From the NCBI RefSeq assembly GCF_051020985.1, contig NC_134999.1, positions 16,559,660-16,623,659 on the forward strand: a DNA stretch of 64,000 nucleotides. The letters are read 5' to 3'. Made by a program: the position numbers and the translations under genes. Source of the DNA: Nomia melanderi (Eukaryota; Arthropoda; Insecta; Hymenoptera; Halictidae). Of this stretch, positions 24,060-35,800 are shown in pieces. The stretch's first letter is position 1. Each line of letters starts with the position of its first letter. The notes beneath the pieces were generated by a model, which did not search any database, was not told the origin of the DNA, and saw only the letters and a program-made list of their open reading frames with translations.

Positions 24060-24760
24060 GGAACCAAGGTTGCAGGATAGCGGAGTTTATCGACGTTTGC
24101 CACGGCCCATCTAAACTCCCCGGCTAAAATCGAGAGGGAACATTCAATTAGGTCTTATCGGTTCTCTCGAGCGGAGTTTTTATCGCGTTTGATCGCCCTT
24201 TATTCGCGTGTACGGCGTGGCCCGGCCTGGCCCGCGGCTTTCCCTCCCTTATCTCGTCGCTCGTGCCTCATTTGCGAACGAGAACCTCTTCCACCGCCGC
24301 GTCCGAGGATAAAAAGGCTGCTTCTGCTTTCTCCTTAACCCTCCTGCAAAAAAAAACCCCGTTCATCCCTTCCTTATCTCTTCCGGCGCCCACTCGCCGG
24401 TGTTCCCGGTGTTTCTCTATAACTATAAATACCGACGCCGTTCACGGACCCCGTAGGTAGTCACAACGATTTATTAACCTTCCTCGCGCGACACGATCAA
24501 ATTACCCGATTAGCATCGCGACGTTCCTCCATTGTTGCGCCCGTGGAAAACGGCGTATTAAATGACTCCGTTAACGCCGGGGGTGTCCGCGCTTGATAAC
24601 GCGTTTAGATACGTCGATGAGTAATTCAACGATTTTTCCTATTTTTCTCTTGCCGTTGGTTTTAGCTACTGTCCTATCGTTAATGTAATGCATTGTAGAT
24701 GGCAATCGAACGACGTTGGAAGAATAACAATGGAAAATATAACGTGGAGGGTAGAAATCA
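24060..24760. other. GC-rich stretch, no gene recognised
   Basis: CpG-rich to about 24600, then AT-rich. No supported exon. Confidence 0.2.
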
Positions 24761-24763
24761 ATA

Positions 24764-24974
24764 TTAACACTAGATTTACGGAAGAATTTGACGGATACCG
24801 AATTCTTTCAACATTATTTAGTAATAAATTAAGTCGATTTCGATTCGTGCAATTATACGAATACGCGTTGTAATACTTTGGTTTTAAACTTTCGCGATTT
24901 ATACGAACGAACACGTAACTTTCTAGGAACAATAGAATAAAGTGCAGAATAAACGTCCGTAAATCCAGTGTTAA
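24764..24974. mobile_element. TTAA MITE, G family (211 bp)
   Basis: Ends TTAACACTAGATTTACGG and CCGTAAATCCAGTGTTAA. Confidence 0.7.
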
Positions 24975-24988
24975 GGTCGAATATACAA

Positions 24989-25230
24989 TTAACCCCTTGT
25001 ACTATTTATTTTCGGTACTAAGCTCGCGTAACATTTTACTATCGGCAATTTAGAGGAAAAGTAGCAAAATTTTCCATTCTACTTCAAGCGGAAATTTCAT
25101 TTGAAGATAATACATTGATAATAGCGAGACAGTTGTGTGCTTTGATCCGCGGGTAATGAACATTGATTGTTGTCAAATTAGAGAAATCTTCATCACGAGT
25201 TTCACTCGTCATTGTACGGCAAGGGGTTAA
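24989..25230. mobile_element. TTAA MITE, D family (242 bp)
   Basis: Ends TTAACCCCTTGTACTATT and TACGGCAAGGGGTTAA, with ACGAGTTTCACTCGT inside the right end. Confidence 0.7.
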
Positions 25231-25729
25231 ACATGTTTAAATTGAAATGGAAATATTTTACGAACTCGACAACCCCTGGGTGACTAGAAGATCGCATTCT
25301 CGTTGTTTCTTATCTTTAGTACGAGCATCTTGTTGCTTTTGTCAATTTCAATTTCAATGATCGATAAATTGCGTTACACGGAGAATGAAGTATTTCGTAC
25401 GAGACGATTCACGAAGATTCCCTTGTAATTCGGTGTCTCGCAAATTGCGTGCAGTAGCGATGTTAACCACCCCCGGCAGCGGCGCAGTGATTCAAGGTAA
25501 TTAGTTTAAAATCCTCGCCGCTATGGTACACCACAGTTTCAATCTTCGTTAAAGTCTGATTGCGAGTGGTTCCATATCGTCGTTAAAGCTAATTGGGTTA
25601 TATTAGTCTTACCATTAGTTTTAATTTGCCCCGCCGGTTTCGTTGCACCTCTCCTTGCGCGAAAGTAGCATTGTAGCCACGAGATTATAATTACCCTGTA
25701 CCATTGTGCGTGCCGGACTGCTGAATGAA

Positions 25730-26625
25730 ATGAAAAATCGACTGTATCTCTTTCCTCTTCCTCTTGCTGTCTTTCCGTTCTTTCTACTTCTACCTTTTTT
25801 GCTTGTCCTCCTTTTCTCTGTATCTCCTCTTTCAATCTACCTTTTTCCTTTCCATCTCCACAACTCCTTTTCTAATTTCTCTCTTTTATTGTCTCGCTTT
25901 TTCTTTCTGACTGGTTTCTTTCTCCGTTTTTCTCTCTTTAACTTTTCTCTCCATCTCTCGCTATAGATTTTTCTTTCCCTCTCTACAGCTTCTCTTTTTC
26001 TAATTTATCTCTTTCCACCTGTCCCCTCTCTTTTTCTCTCTGACTGCTTTCTTTCTCGTTTCCTCCATCTTTAACTTCTTTCTTTCTATATAACTTTTTT
26101 CTTTACCTTTCTGTAACTTCTTTCTTCCTCTCTATAACTTCTTTTTTTCCAATTCCTCCCTTTCTATCTATCTCCTACCTTTTTTCTTCTTTCTTCCTCT
26201 CTACAACTTCTCTTTTTCCAATTCCTCCCTTCTATCTATCTCCTCCCCTTTTCCTTCTCTCTAACTAGTTTCTTTCTCTGTTTAACTCTTCCCTTCATCC
26301 AACTTTTTTCTCTTCCTCTCTACAACTTCTCTTCTTCTAACTCCTCTCATTCTCCTTCTAACTAGTTTCTCTCTCTTTTTATCTCCTCTCTCTCCCTCCA
26401 ACTTCTCTCTTCCTGTCTAAAACTTCTCTTTCCCTAATTCCTCCGCTTTTCCTTCTCTGACTACTTTCTCTCTCTTTAACTCCTCTCTCCAACTTTTTTC
26501 TCTTCCTCTCTACAGCTCTATCGAATTTTTCTCCGTCTACAGAACTTCCTCCATCCTCTCTCTCCATCCGACTTCTCCCTTTCCCTCTCTCTCACTCTGT
26601 CTCACTCTCTTCCTCTTTCTCTGTG
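25730..26625. repeat. Long polypyrimidine (C/T) tract, about 900 bp
   Basis: Almost continuous CT-rich sequence with recurring TCTCTCTACAACTTCTCTT and TAATTCCTCC motifs, so it is both low-complexity and quasi-tandem. Confidence 0.8.
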
Positions 26626-26639
26626 TGGGAGACGTCTAC

Positions 26640-27284
26640 TCGGTTCGTAATTGACGTTAAGTAAGGCGCGACGGGGGCAGATTACGCGGTGCTCGGGGCT
26701 ACAAGGTAAACGTTACTGTTATTTGTGTACCGGGATTCACTTGACGCGACAAGCACATAGTTACGTGCTCGTTATCTCGCGCCAGCAGACGCGTCTCATT
26801 CCGAGACGCGTGAACTTTTCTCGCGGCAGAGATGTCCGAACGGGTCGAGCCCGTTTCCTTTTTCTCTTCCAAGAGACATCGCTCCGAATAATCGCGCCAC
26901 CTGCAACGCACTGGAAATTCCAGGACCGTTCGACGGTCTTAAATAGGGAATTATTGAACGCTGCAGCTCAAAGGGACTGTGATATTCGCTTCGATCGGTC
27001 CCGGCGAAGCGATGAAACGGTCGTAGGATAAATAAACAAGTGATAGCTATCAACAACTCGCTGCACTTCTAACCAAACGAATTCTTCCAAGTGAAAAATA
27101 CAATTTCGAACTTCCTTCGGATGAAACGTAAGAAACTTTCTTAGCGATTCGAATTGCTTGAATTAAGGTAAATAAACTGAAGGGAACCATGGATCGGAAA
27201 CGAACGGTTCCCTTGTGAATCTTTATGAAAATTGCCATCAGTGAAGAACAATAAATATAGAATATCCATAAACCGTCAATGTTG
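26640..27284. other. Moderately GC-rich stretch, no gene recognised
   Basis: Frames on both strands without family signature. Single-copy in appearance. Confidence 0.2.
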
Positions 27285-27553
27285 TTAACACTAGAACTAC
27301 CGTACCAGTCAAAATGACTTTTCGATTTGTTTGTTTCGCAGCTGTTAATATCTTAGAAACATTGAATATTTGAAACGATTTTGGAAATAAATAGTTTCAC
27401 TTGAATTCTGTAACAAATATCCAAAGTAATCTATTGTTACAATTTTGTTGAATATAATCTATTGTTACAATTTTGTTGAAAATAATCTATTGTTACAATT
27501 TTTATACAGATTACATATCAATCGTACTAAATGCTCGGTAGTTCTAGTGTTTC
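27285..27553. mobile_element. TTAA MITE, F family (about 269 bp)
   Basis: Left end TTAACACTAGAACTACCG with CCAGTCAAAATGACT; right end CGGTAGTTCTAGTGTTTC, so the right TTAA has mutated. The interior has a short TCTATTGTTACAATTTTG triplication. Confidence 0.65.
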
Positions 27554-27889
27554 AGAAGTTCTGGAATGAGACATTCTAAGTCACTTCGAACTATAAAGGA
27601 TTAAGGCTATCAATACAAATTTAAGAATAACACGCGAATGAATTTTTTCCACAGAGAAATTTCAATTTCCAGTAAAATTTACTTATGCGATGTGACACCA
27701 TTATTGATAACACAAATACGAACCAAATCTATATTATATGGCTTCCTGATAATTTCTTCGTCGCTCTCGTACCTCTCCACTCAAACTGTTTATTTCGAAA
27801 GCGGCTTAACACCATTTTTAAACAAATATCAAGTTAGCGATAATGGCTGAAATTCTACATTATCTTCTTATTTGTACAGGGTTAGTTTT

Positions 27890-28075
27890 TTAACCAGTTA
27901 ACTGCGTTCGACGAGTATACACGTCATCTTAAAATCAAAATAATGCTAATTCTTTCAACGATAAATTATTCATTTTTTCAGATATACGTGTAATTCTTGT
28001 TCGTTTTGCTGTAACTTTTCGTTAGAATATATTACAGGTATGTTTAGCTTGCGTTAGACGAGTATACACTTTATT
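27890..28075. mobile_element. TTAA element, I family, right end unclear
   Basis: Starts TTAACCAGTTAACTGCG then TTCGACGAGTATACACG; TTAGACGAGTATACAC recurs near 28052. Confidence 0.5.
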
Positions 28076-28121
28076 ATTTGATTTCATTTCTAGTGTTGAG
28101 TACCAGAAAAAGCTACTTTTC

Positions 28122-28336
28122 TTAACACTAGATTCACGGAGGTTTATTCTATAGTTCATTCTATCGAACTTAGGAAAATTGTTCGTTCATTTAGATATTG
28201 AAAATCAAAGGTTCAAAGATACCTAATTAAAATACTCATTTGCGTTGCAATCAATCGAAATCGTAAACGTCGACTAAATAATATTTCCAAAATTCAATCT
28301 ACGTCAAATTGCCCCGTTCCGCAAACCTATTGTTAA
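28122..28336. mobile_element. TTAA MITE, G family (215 bp)
   Basis: Left end TTAACACTAGATTCACGG. It is nearly the reverse complement of 6070-6281, and the AGCTACTTTT-type sequence beside it is also shared. Confidence 0.6.
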
Positions 28337-28429
28337 AAATCAATTGCAGTTCGATGTCAATTAGTTTCACAACATAACGAATACATTTACCATTAGCAAC
28401 AGGTTATATTTGTCCCGTTGCTATCGAAA

Positions 28430-28680
28430 AGAACAAAATCATTTTCCAAAAACGTTCTCAGACAACCACACAAACAAAATCGAATTACTATACTTCACTC
28501 AATTAAAGGATGATTATTCGCAAAAATTTCTATATTATAAATAATCCTACCCATTGCGGAGACATTCGGTTTGGTGAACGTACAATGATAATAATCCAAT
28601 TCAGTCGAATGATTAAATATTGTATTTTTTCCATTTTCTGCACTTTGCTCTATGAAATCGTGCGGCGTTCAACGTGTTAA
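28430..28680. mobile_element. E-family element, right end intact
   Basis: Ends TGCGGCGTTCAACGTGTTAA. The interior TTTCTATATTATAAATAAT matches other E copies. Left end not found. Confidence 0.45.
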
Positions 28681-28699
28681 TACACATTTTCCTCATTCC

Positions 28700-29032
28700 G
28701 CTGTGTAAAATCAAAGGATAACCGACGGTCGACGTTCGAGAGCGAAGGGTCGAACCTTCCCCAACGTCGAACCAGTAGAAATATCGAAAAGCCTGCCGGG
28801 GAACGGCGCAACGGGGGCAGGGGGGGCAGCGAATGGGACGAAGGTCCGTGGTGTGGGGCAGACAGGGTGAGAAGACACGGTCTGGCAATATAATCGGGAG
28901 GAACACGGTAACACCGCGTAACGAGTTAGCACAACGAAGCCAAGCCAGGGGTCTTCGTGGCCCTGGCAGCTCGCAATCGATAGCCGGAGCAGCTAGAGGC
29001 GTGGGAGTCTGCAGCCTCCGGGGGTGCAGAGT

Positions 29033-29077
<45 letters not shown>

Positions 29078-29340
29078 TGGGACAAGAGCAACAGAGAGAA
29101 AGAGAGGGTGGGAGAGAGAGAGAGAGAGAGAGAGAGAGATGTAAAGAGAAAGAGAGAGGATACAAAGAGACGTTGGACCGAATTTCCGGAGCAAGACGAA
29201 CTCGCGAAGAACTGGAGGAGGAACGGAAGAGTGTGCGAGAGCGAGAGGGGGCGGTAAGGGGTGAAGGAAGAAAGCGTGTCGCGAACTAAAACCCAGACAC
29301 CAGACGCGCGAGAACGGTCCTCTTATCCTCCTTTGGAATT
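28700..29340. repeat. GC-rich block with (GA)n microsatellites
   Basis: Pure or near-pure GA runs lie at 29037-29070 and 29112-29140. They create long Arg/Glu and Leu/Ser frames on the two strands that are not genes. Confidence 0.8.
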
Positions 29341-29689
29341 CGCGGGGATTCGATCCAGGGTTTAAGGGTACGTTTACAGGGTAGCTCGATGCTTGATCGG
29401 AGCGGAGATGGGCGTGAAGAGTATTCGGAATGTATGGTTTTCATTTACGATTGAAGTGCTTGCGTTGCACGAGTCGTGGGGTGGATTGGGGAATCGGTAA
29501 GGAGGAGGATCTTTTAGATTTTCGTCGAGAAGTTGTTTGGCGAGTTCTTTGATTTCTTTTTTCAGTTTGCGCTGGATTCTTTGGGATTGCGTTGGAGGGA
29601 GGGTGTGAACTGAGTTGGGGGATTAGTGGATTAGGAAATTAGGTTATTGAATTGGTTAGTGAGTGATGGGGTTATTGGATTGTTGGGTT

Positions 29690-30235
29690 AGTGTGTTGTG
29701 TTAGTATTGGTATGTTAGTAAATTACTAAATTACTAAGTTATTAAATTACTAAATTACTAAATTACTAAGTTATTAAATTACTAAATTACTAAATTACTA
29801 AATTACTAAATTACTAAATTACTAAATTATTAAATTACTAAGTTACTAAGTTACTAAATTAGTAACTTACTAAGATACTAAGTTACTAAATTACTAAGTT
29901 ACTAAATTAGTAAATTACTAAATTACTAAATTACTAAGTTACTAAGTTACTAAGTTACTAAGTTACTAAATTACTGTCATTAAATTACTAAATTACCACA
30001 TCACTATCTTATTATATCACTATTACTATATTACGAAATTACCAAGTTATTAAATTATTAAATCGCTAAACCATTATATCACTACATCACTACATCATTA
30101 CCTCACTACATCACTACCCCACTACATCACTAAACCACTACACCACTAAATCACTAAATCACCACACCACCAAATCACCAAACCCCTAAACTAACTCACT
30201 AAGTCACCAAATTCCAACATTACCACCTACCCAAC
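29690..30235. repeat. 8-bp tandem repeat TTACTAAA, grading into CACTACAT-like repeats
   Basis: About 30 tight copies of TTACTAAA/TTACTAAG to about 29990, then a decaying ACTACATC series. Confidence 0.85.
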
Positions 30236-30499
30236 CCCCATTCCCCTCCTCTAACTTAACACTACACTTACAGAACCCGTCAATTTCACAAACATCGAGT
30301 TTTCCAAACATTATTTAACACTTCAAGTCAACTTTCATCCCTGTTATTCAAACACACCTCGCGATTCTCCGGTTGTCAATCTACAATCCTCGCGACATAT
30401 ATCCACGAACATCTACTGTCCCACAGACAATAGAACAAACTATAAAACAAACGTCCATAAATCTACTGTTAAAAACTGTCAAAAACAAAAGTCCCTCTA

Positions 30500-31070
30500 C
30501 ACACATTCCCCTCTCACCCTCCCGATCGAGTATCGCACCTCCGCGAACGTGCCCCCATGACAGGGCGTCGACGACGGGGTCGCCGGTAAGACGGCAGGGT
30601 GTAAATTTTCACCCGGGATCCGTCAATTAACAGGGGGTTGCTTCGCGTTCGGGATTTCGAGGACGTCATCGAAAAAGAGAGACGCCCCGGGGCGGCAGGG
30701 AGAGGAGAGGATACCTTGTAGGGGGCGGCTGGTCGAGACGAAGCTCTTCCGAGCGTATAATAGGGCGAATCGGCGAAACGAGAGACGGGACTCGAAAGTC
30801 GCGGAAGCCTTTAAGGAAATAGGTCGAGAACCAATAAGTCGTTTAAAGGACTCTCTACGGACGCGCGGGGGTTAGGTTCCGCCCGCTCGCCGGCTGGACG
30901 GATTTATGGAGGCGCCTTTTAATTAAACCCGACCGTTCCTGCGCGACGCTTCTCTCTGTCCGGCCACGTTTCCGATAACGACGCCTCTTCTATTACTCTC
31001 TATCTCTCTTGCTTCCTTCCTCCACCTCCCTCACTCCCTGTGTCACTGTCTTTTTGTGTTTCACTTTTGG
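30500..31070. other. GC-rich island, no gene recognised
   Basis: CpG-rich single-copy DNA before the piggyBac remnant. No supported exon. Confidence 0.2.
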
Positions 31071-31770
31071 TTAACACTATTCCTACCACGACCGGTCATT
31101 TGACCGGTACAACGATTTATATCTTTTTGTAATAGTATTCTCTCAGACTCAATTCCGAAGCTGTAAAGTCGTTACAAACGAAAGGTAATGCAGTTGTGGC
31201 ATGATCTTAGCCAAAAAGTGCATTTCAGGGACTGCTTTACGGTACTTCCAAGTGTTTACAGTTCTCGCTTGCCTATCAACCTCGGTAGAATCTAAATGTC
31301 GGAGATGGCCTTTACAGGTATTTTTCAGTATCCTAGATTTAGCCGGGATAAATGCATGGATTTTATATGAAGAATCCACGGGAGAAGAAATTTCGAGGCA
31401 GGAATTTTTATTTCAATTGGCAGAAGAACTTGCCGTTGAATATCAAAAAGAACTAGAGTTAGGCAAAGAAAATCAAGCAACACCCGTCGCAAATACAAGT
31501 ACAGGTTCACGCGAACGGAAACCATGCCAAATAAGATATTGCATAAACAATAAGATTAACAAAATCTGTCTAAAATGTAAAAAGTACGTGTGTGGGAAAT
31601 GTACAATTGACAAACCTATTTGTGAAAAATGCGGTGAAAACGAATAAAATGTAAATTATATACTTCTAAATAAAAGAAACTATATTTGTATACTGTCAAA
31701 TTGACTATTATCTTCATTCTATATTAAAAAATATAAGTTGTGCTAAAGATCAGTCATTTGACTGATAGAC
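31071..31770 (+). mobile_element. Deleted piggyBac-like element with a TTAA left end
   Basis: It starts TTAACACTATTCCTACC, followed by the palindrome CCGGTCATTTGACCGG (31091-31106), then the transposase remnant, then a related palindrome CAGTCATTTGACTG near 31752-31765. The right inverted repeat is missing; sequence passes directly into a left-truncated C-family MITE. The left end resembles that of the F-family MITEs. Confidence 0.65.
31201..31647 (+). pseudogene. Decayed piggyBac-type transposase, C-terminal remnant
   Basis: An open frame of 148 codons. Residues from about 52 on match the end of piggyBac-derived transposases: CRRWPLQVFFSILDLAGINA, then ISRQEFLFQLAEEL, then a Cys-rich finger (CQIRYC, CLKCKKYVCGKC, CEKC). 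The first 50 residues match poorly, and the catalytic aspartates, which lie far upstream in the family, are missing. It is therefore an internally deleted, inactive copy. AATAAA follows at 31669. The Cys-rich domain is the part that contacts terminal DNA in this family. Confidence 0.8.
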
Positions 31771-31943
31771 TAATTTTTATAGTATTCTTAGCGAAAATTA
31801 TTTGATCTTTTATTTTCCTTGTTAGTACAAAATTTGGATGTGTGAAAAATCGAATAATTTTAGGGTAGTTTCTTTAAGATTCATTAAAATACTTATTATT
31901 ATAACTGGTGCAATATTGGAGCCTACGGAGTTCAAAGGGTTAA
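31770..31943. mobile_element. TTAA MITE, C family, left-truncated
   Basis: Right end GAGTTCAAAGGGTTAA. The left part is replaced by the piggyBac remnant. Confidence 0.65.
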
Positions 31944-32101
31944 ATACGTTCACGATGCACCGACGTTTCGAGCGTGACGCAACGGATCTCCCTCTGAAAT
32001 TTCATTATCGTTGCCCTATCCAATTCTCTTGAATTCAGGATGATTTATATTAAAAAGTTCTTGTCTTTTCGTACTAAATTATGAACAATAAAGTTGCTTC
32101 A

Positions 32102-32342
32102 TTAACCCCTTGGCGTACTACTTACTTTCGTTACTAAACACGTGTAATATTTTACTACCGACAATTTGTAAGAAGTACAACAAAATTTTCCATTCTACTT
32201 CAGGTGGAAATTTCATTTGAAGATAATACATTGACAATAGCAAAATAGTTGTTTGATCCGTGGGTAATGAACAACATTGATTCTTGTTAAATAAGAAATC
32301 TTCATCACGAGTCTCGCTCGTCATTATACGGCAAGGGGTTAA
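32102..32342. mobile_element. TTAA MITE, D family (241 bp)
   Basis: Ends TTAACCCCTTGGCGTACT and TACGGCAAGGGGTTAA, with ACGAGTCTCGCTCGT inside the right end. Confidence 0.7.
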
Positions 32343-32389
32343 GTACAGCTAAAAAATAAATCAAAGGGCAAGTTGAATGTCTCTAACGA

Positions 32390-33170
32390 ACAACTCCCGA
32401 CTGAAGGGTTAATTACTGCAAGTCCAACGAACCGGTTGGGAATCGGTTAACCGAATCGACGTCCCGGTGACGCGAGTCGAATAAAAATCGTCGGATAACG
32501 GATAAATAACGGGAAACGGTAACGATCATCGACATCTAGAGCACATCGCGATCCCGCGGGAATCTCATAACTCCCGACCGGAAATATCGGGAGCCAGCAT
32601 ATTGTACAGACAGGCGGATTTGGGGGTGGAACCAGGGGTCGGACGGTGGGGAAGGGGGAGGGGAAGGTAGCAGAGAGGTCGCAAGTTTGTTCAGGTCCGA
32701 TTGCGCGGCGGAGCATCTGCTTCCGAATTCACGGATTTCGAGCGTGTACACACGGGCAAAGTTCGCGCGAAGTTTGCGTTACAATTGCGTTTTGCTCGGC
32801 GCGCGGCGCGTCTGCGGGCATAAAGGAATTTCATTTATCGGGTCCGGCTTTGTGCAGCCGGGGATCCGAATCAACCGCGTTACACAAACATTTCGTCCCC
32901 GGGATTACATCGTCGATACGCGCGTTCCTTCCACCGTTCCGTGCCGAGAAACGGGAACGGATGCGGCGGCGCGGAGCGGAGGGAAAAAATGGCGGAACCG
33001 TCGGCGACGGGACGCATGAATAAAACAAAGAACAAAGGGGTTATTGAAAGAATTCCGCTGCTCGCCGAACGAGAGACCAATGAGTGCTCGAAGTTTTTTC
33101 GGTGATTGGAAAATCGAGGTTTGGATCTTTTCGGCGTTCGATCGGTTTCGCTTAACCCTTTCGGGACGGG
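32390..33170. other. GC-rich island, no gene recognised
   Basis: Dense overlapping frames on both strands. No family recognised. Confidence 0.2.
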
Positions 33171-33454
33171 GATTTTTTTCGAACACGGTCTTCAGGAGCG
33201 AAATTCTGTCACGGGGTTTTCCAATTAAGTTTTTTAATGTCTCTAGACGATAGTCATAGAAACTCAGTTTTCTTATTGCTGGTGAGTATGTTTATTTTGT
33301 TTTTCTATAATTTACTGATACTATTAATTCGAAAAATGTCTTATCTCGACGACTACTTTACTCGGAATAACTGATAAATGCTCATTATTATTATTGCAAC
33401 CGGTCTTATAGCCTCGGAAATCGATTGCATACCGTGTCTCGAATCGGTTAACCC

Positions 33455-33860
33455 TTAACCCTTAACAGTCGTATGTCGAGTCAGACTCGACATTCTATTT
33501 TATTGCGACCTCTAGCTGTTTTAAGAATTTTTTCTATATTTGTTTGTAGTATCACAATTGTACCATTTAAAGGTATCATTTCAATGACTCCCAAATATTC
33601 TTGAATAAATAAATAGACCGTCATATTAAGCTGTAATTGAATGGGGTCCTATAGGGAGCCCAGAAAGTATTTTTTCTTAATAATTTTGTAAGTAATTCTT
33701 TGTAATTTTCCATATTTTATGTATTTTCTCTTTTTTCATCGTCAAGTATTGATGATTTGTCTATTATAAAAACATTACCGTTATTTTGTTTTTAGCTACA
33801 AACATACTGAGGTCTCCTGGAGACTCCCTATAGGACCCCACTCAACATTTTAAGGGTTAA
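33455..33860. mobile_element. TTAA MITE, H family, with a foreign insertion
   Basis: Left end TTAACCCTTAACAGTCG with GTCGAGTCAGACTCGAC; right end TTTTAAGGGTTAA. The first 180 bp match 15447-15698 and then diverge at a nested inverted-repeat block. Confidence 0.6.
33643..33841. mobile_element. Non-TTAA MITE with GGGGTCCTATAGGGAG ends (about 199 bp)
   Basis: GGGGTCCTATAGGGAG at the left and CTCCCTATAGGACCCC at the right are a perfect 16-bp inverted pair inside the H element. No target duplication was evident. Confidence 0.55.
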
Positions 33861-34035
33861 TCGTTCCGGCAGTTGTGTTGTGGATAATGGAGTATAAGAT
33901 TTTACAAGTTGGAATTATAGAGCTGATTCTGATATGTTTTTCTGTGATTCTTGGAAAATAGAATGTCTCTTTGCGTGATTTATTGAAGATGATTCGATAG
34001 GTGGTGAGTCGATTGGAATTTTAATCGGCACATTG

Positions 34036-34259
34036 TTAACCCTAATCCTACCACGTGTTTTTATAACGAATCATGCCGCGATATGACTCTCAGTCACTGA
34101 CGAGAATAAAAGGTATGATTGAAGTGTTATTGTTTTTGTTTATAGGGCCTAAATTTTCAAAGGCCAAAGAAACGTTTGGAAATGCAATATGAAATGAGAA
34201 GATTTAAATAAAAAGTTCAAATGTGACCCAAAATCACATCGTGGTCCCATTAGGGTTAA
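34036..34259. mobile_element. TTAA MITE, J family (224 bp)
   Basis: Ends TTAACCCTAATCCTACCACG and GTGGTCCCATTAGGGTTAA. Confidence 0.65.
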
Positions 34260-34499
34260 GGTTTCTATAGGGAAAATAGAAGACAATTGAATTTATTGTA
34301 CTACCGTTGAATTGTAAGGAATATATGAATATTAAAGTGTCAGTTTTAATTAAATAAATCTACGTCGCTGAGATCGCGTCGATTCTTTTTGTTCCCATTG
34401 CTGTAGAACGGACACGTGAGCTTTAAACTCCACTGAATTTGCAGGTAAATTGAATTTTTAACTTCGTAACTGCCTCTTGACACTGTTCCAGTCAATTTT

Positions 34500-35020
34500 A
34501 CTCAAAAACGAACCTTAACTTTCGTTCTACTTTTAGCTGCAGTAATTTTCCATCTATCTCGTATGGGTATTTTACAGCGTGTCATTGGAATTTTCATCTT
34601 GAATCAACTTACTTTAAGAATTATTGAATTATTCGAATTTTCAGTAATTTTCCATCTATTTCGTATAGATAGTTTAGATCGTGTCATTGGAGTTTTCGTC
34701 TTGAATCAGTTTATTTCAAGAATTATTGAATTATTCGAATTTTCAGTAACTTTCCATCTATCTCGTATGAGTATTTTAGAGCGTGTCATTGGAGTTTTCG
34801 TCTTGAATCAGCTTAATTTAAGAATTATTGAATTATTCGAACTTTCAGTAATTTTCCATCTTCTTGTATAGGTATTTTAGAGCGTGTCATTGGAGTTTTC
34901 GTCTTGAATCAGCTTAATTTAAGAATTATTGAATTATTCGATTTTTCAGTAATTTTCCGTCTATCTCGTATAGGCATTTTAGAGCGTGTCATTGGAGTTT
35001 CCGTCTTGAATCAGCATATT
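34500..35020. repeat. Tandem repeat, 102-bp unit, five copies
   Basis: GTCATTGGAGTTTTCGTCTT recurs at 34581, 34683, 34785, 34886 and 34988. The period is 34 codons, which explains an apparent repetitive frame. Confidence 0.85.
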
Positions 35021-35800
35021 TGAAGAATTTCCAGCGCGAAGGTTCTCCAAACAGGCTTTCATTACACGTGAATTGCAGTATATAGAATACAGTCGAATAT
35101 TGGAGTTGAATGAACCAGACAGCCACGTATAAATCTCGCTCGGCTCTTCGAGTTCTGGCGTCCCCTATCCCCGCTGTCTGTTCGATCGTTCCAGCCACGT
35201 GGGAGCTATTGTTCAGACACGATTCACTCGGATTATCTTCGACCTGTTAATTAGTTACGCATGTTAGTCCTCCGTTGAGGAGCGTGCATCGTATAAATTC
35301 CAATTAGGCCCTTCTATCGGTGTGAAATCATCCTTCCAAGGTTTCATTCAGCCAGGAAACAATATTTATCAGCGTGCCGTATCGTGGGAAATGGAAATAT
35401 TCTCTTTAGCCCATTAATTTTGAAACTTTAACTTTATTTAATTAGTTTATCGTACGTGTTCCAATTATTCTGATACAGATACAAACTTCATGTTCTAATT
35501 ATTCTGATACAATTAACAATCTTGTCTTTGAACTATCGCGATATAATTAACAGTTTCATGTTCGTTAACATAGTTAACAAAGTCATATTCTAATCATTAC
35601 AATACTAACCGATTTTTCGAATCATTACAACTGCGTCCAAGATTAATATCAGGAACTTTCTAAATTTCCAATTCGATCCACCACTAAACTCTCAAAGACA
35701 GTTTAACACTAGAATTACCAATCAAAATGGCTTCTATTGCTTTACTTCGCGATTATTCATCTCCTAAAAGCAGCGAATATTTAAAAATTAAATTCAGACA
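35020..35800. other. Gene-free stretch
   Basis: Single-copy AT-rich DNA with a lone F-like left end (TTAACACTAGAATTACC) at 35702. No gene supported. Confidence 0.25.

Noticed and set aside
28613..29289. Long frames on both strands over the GA microsatellite
   Set aside because: They arise from GA/CT repeats (Arg-Glu and Leu-Ser runs), with no family features or splice context.
34563..34871. 102-codon plus-strand frame with repeated VIGVFVLNQ
   Set aside because: Produced by the 102-bp tandem repeat.
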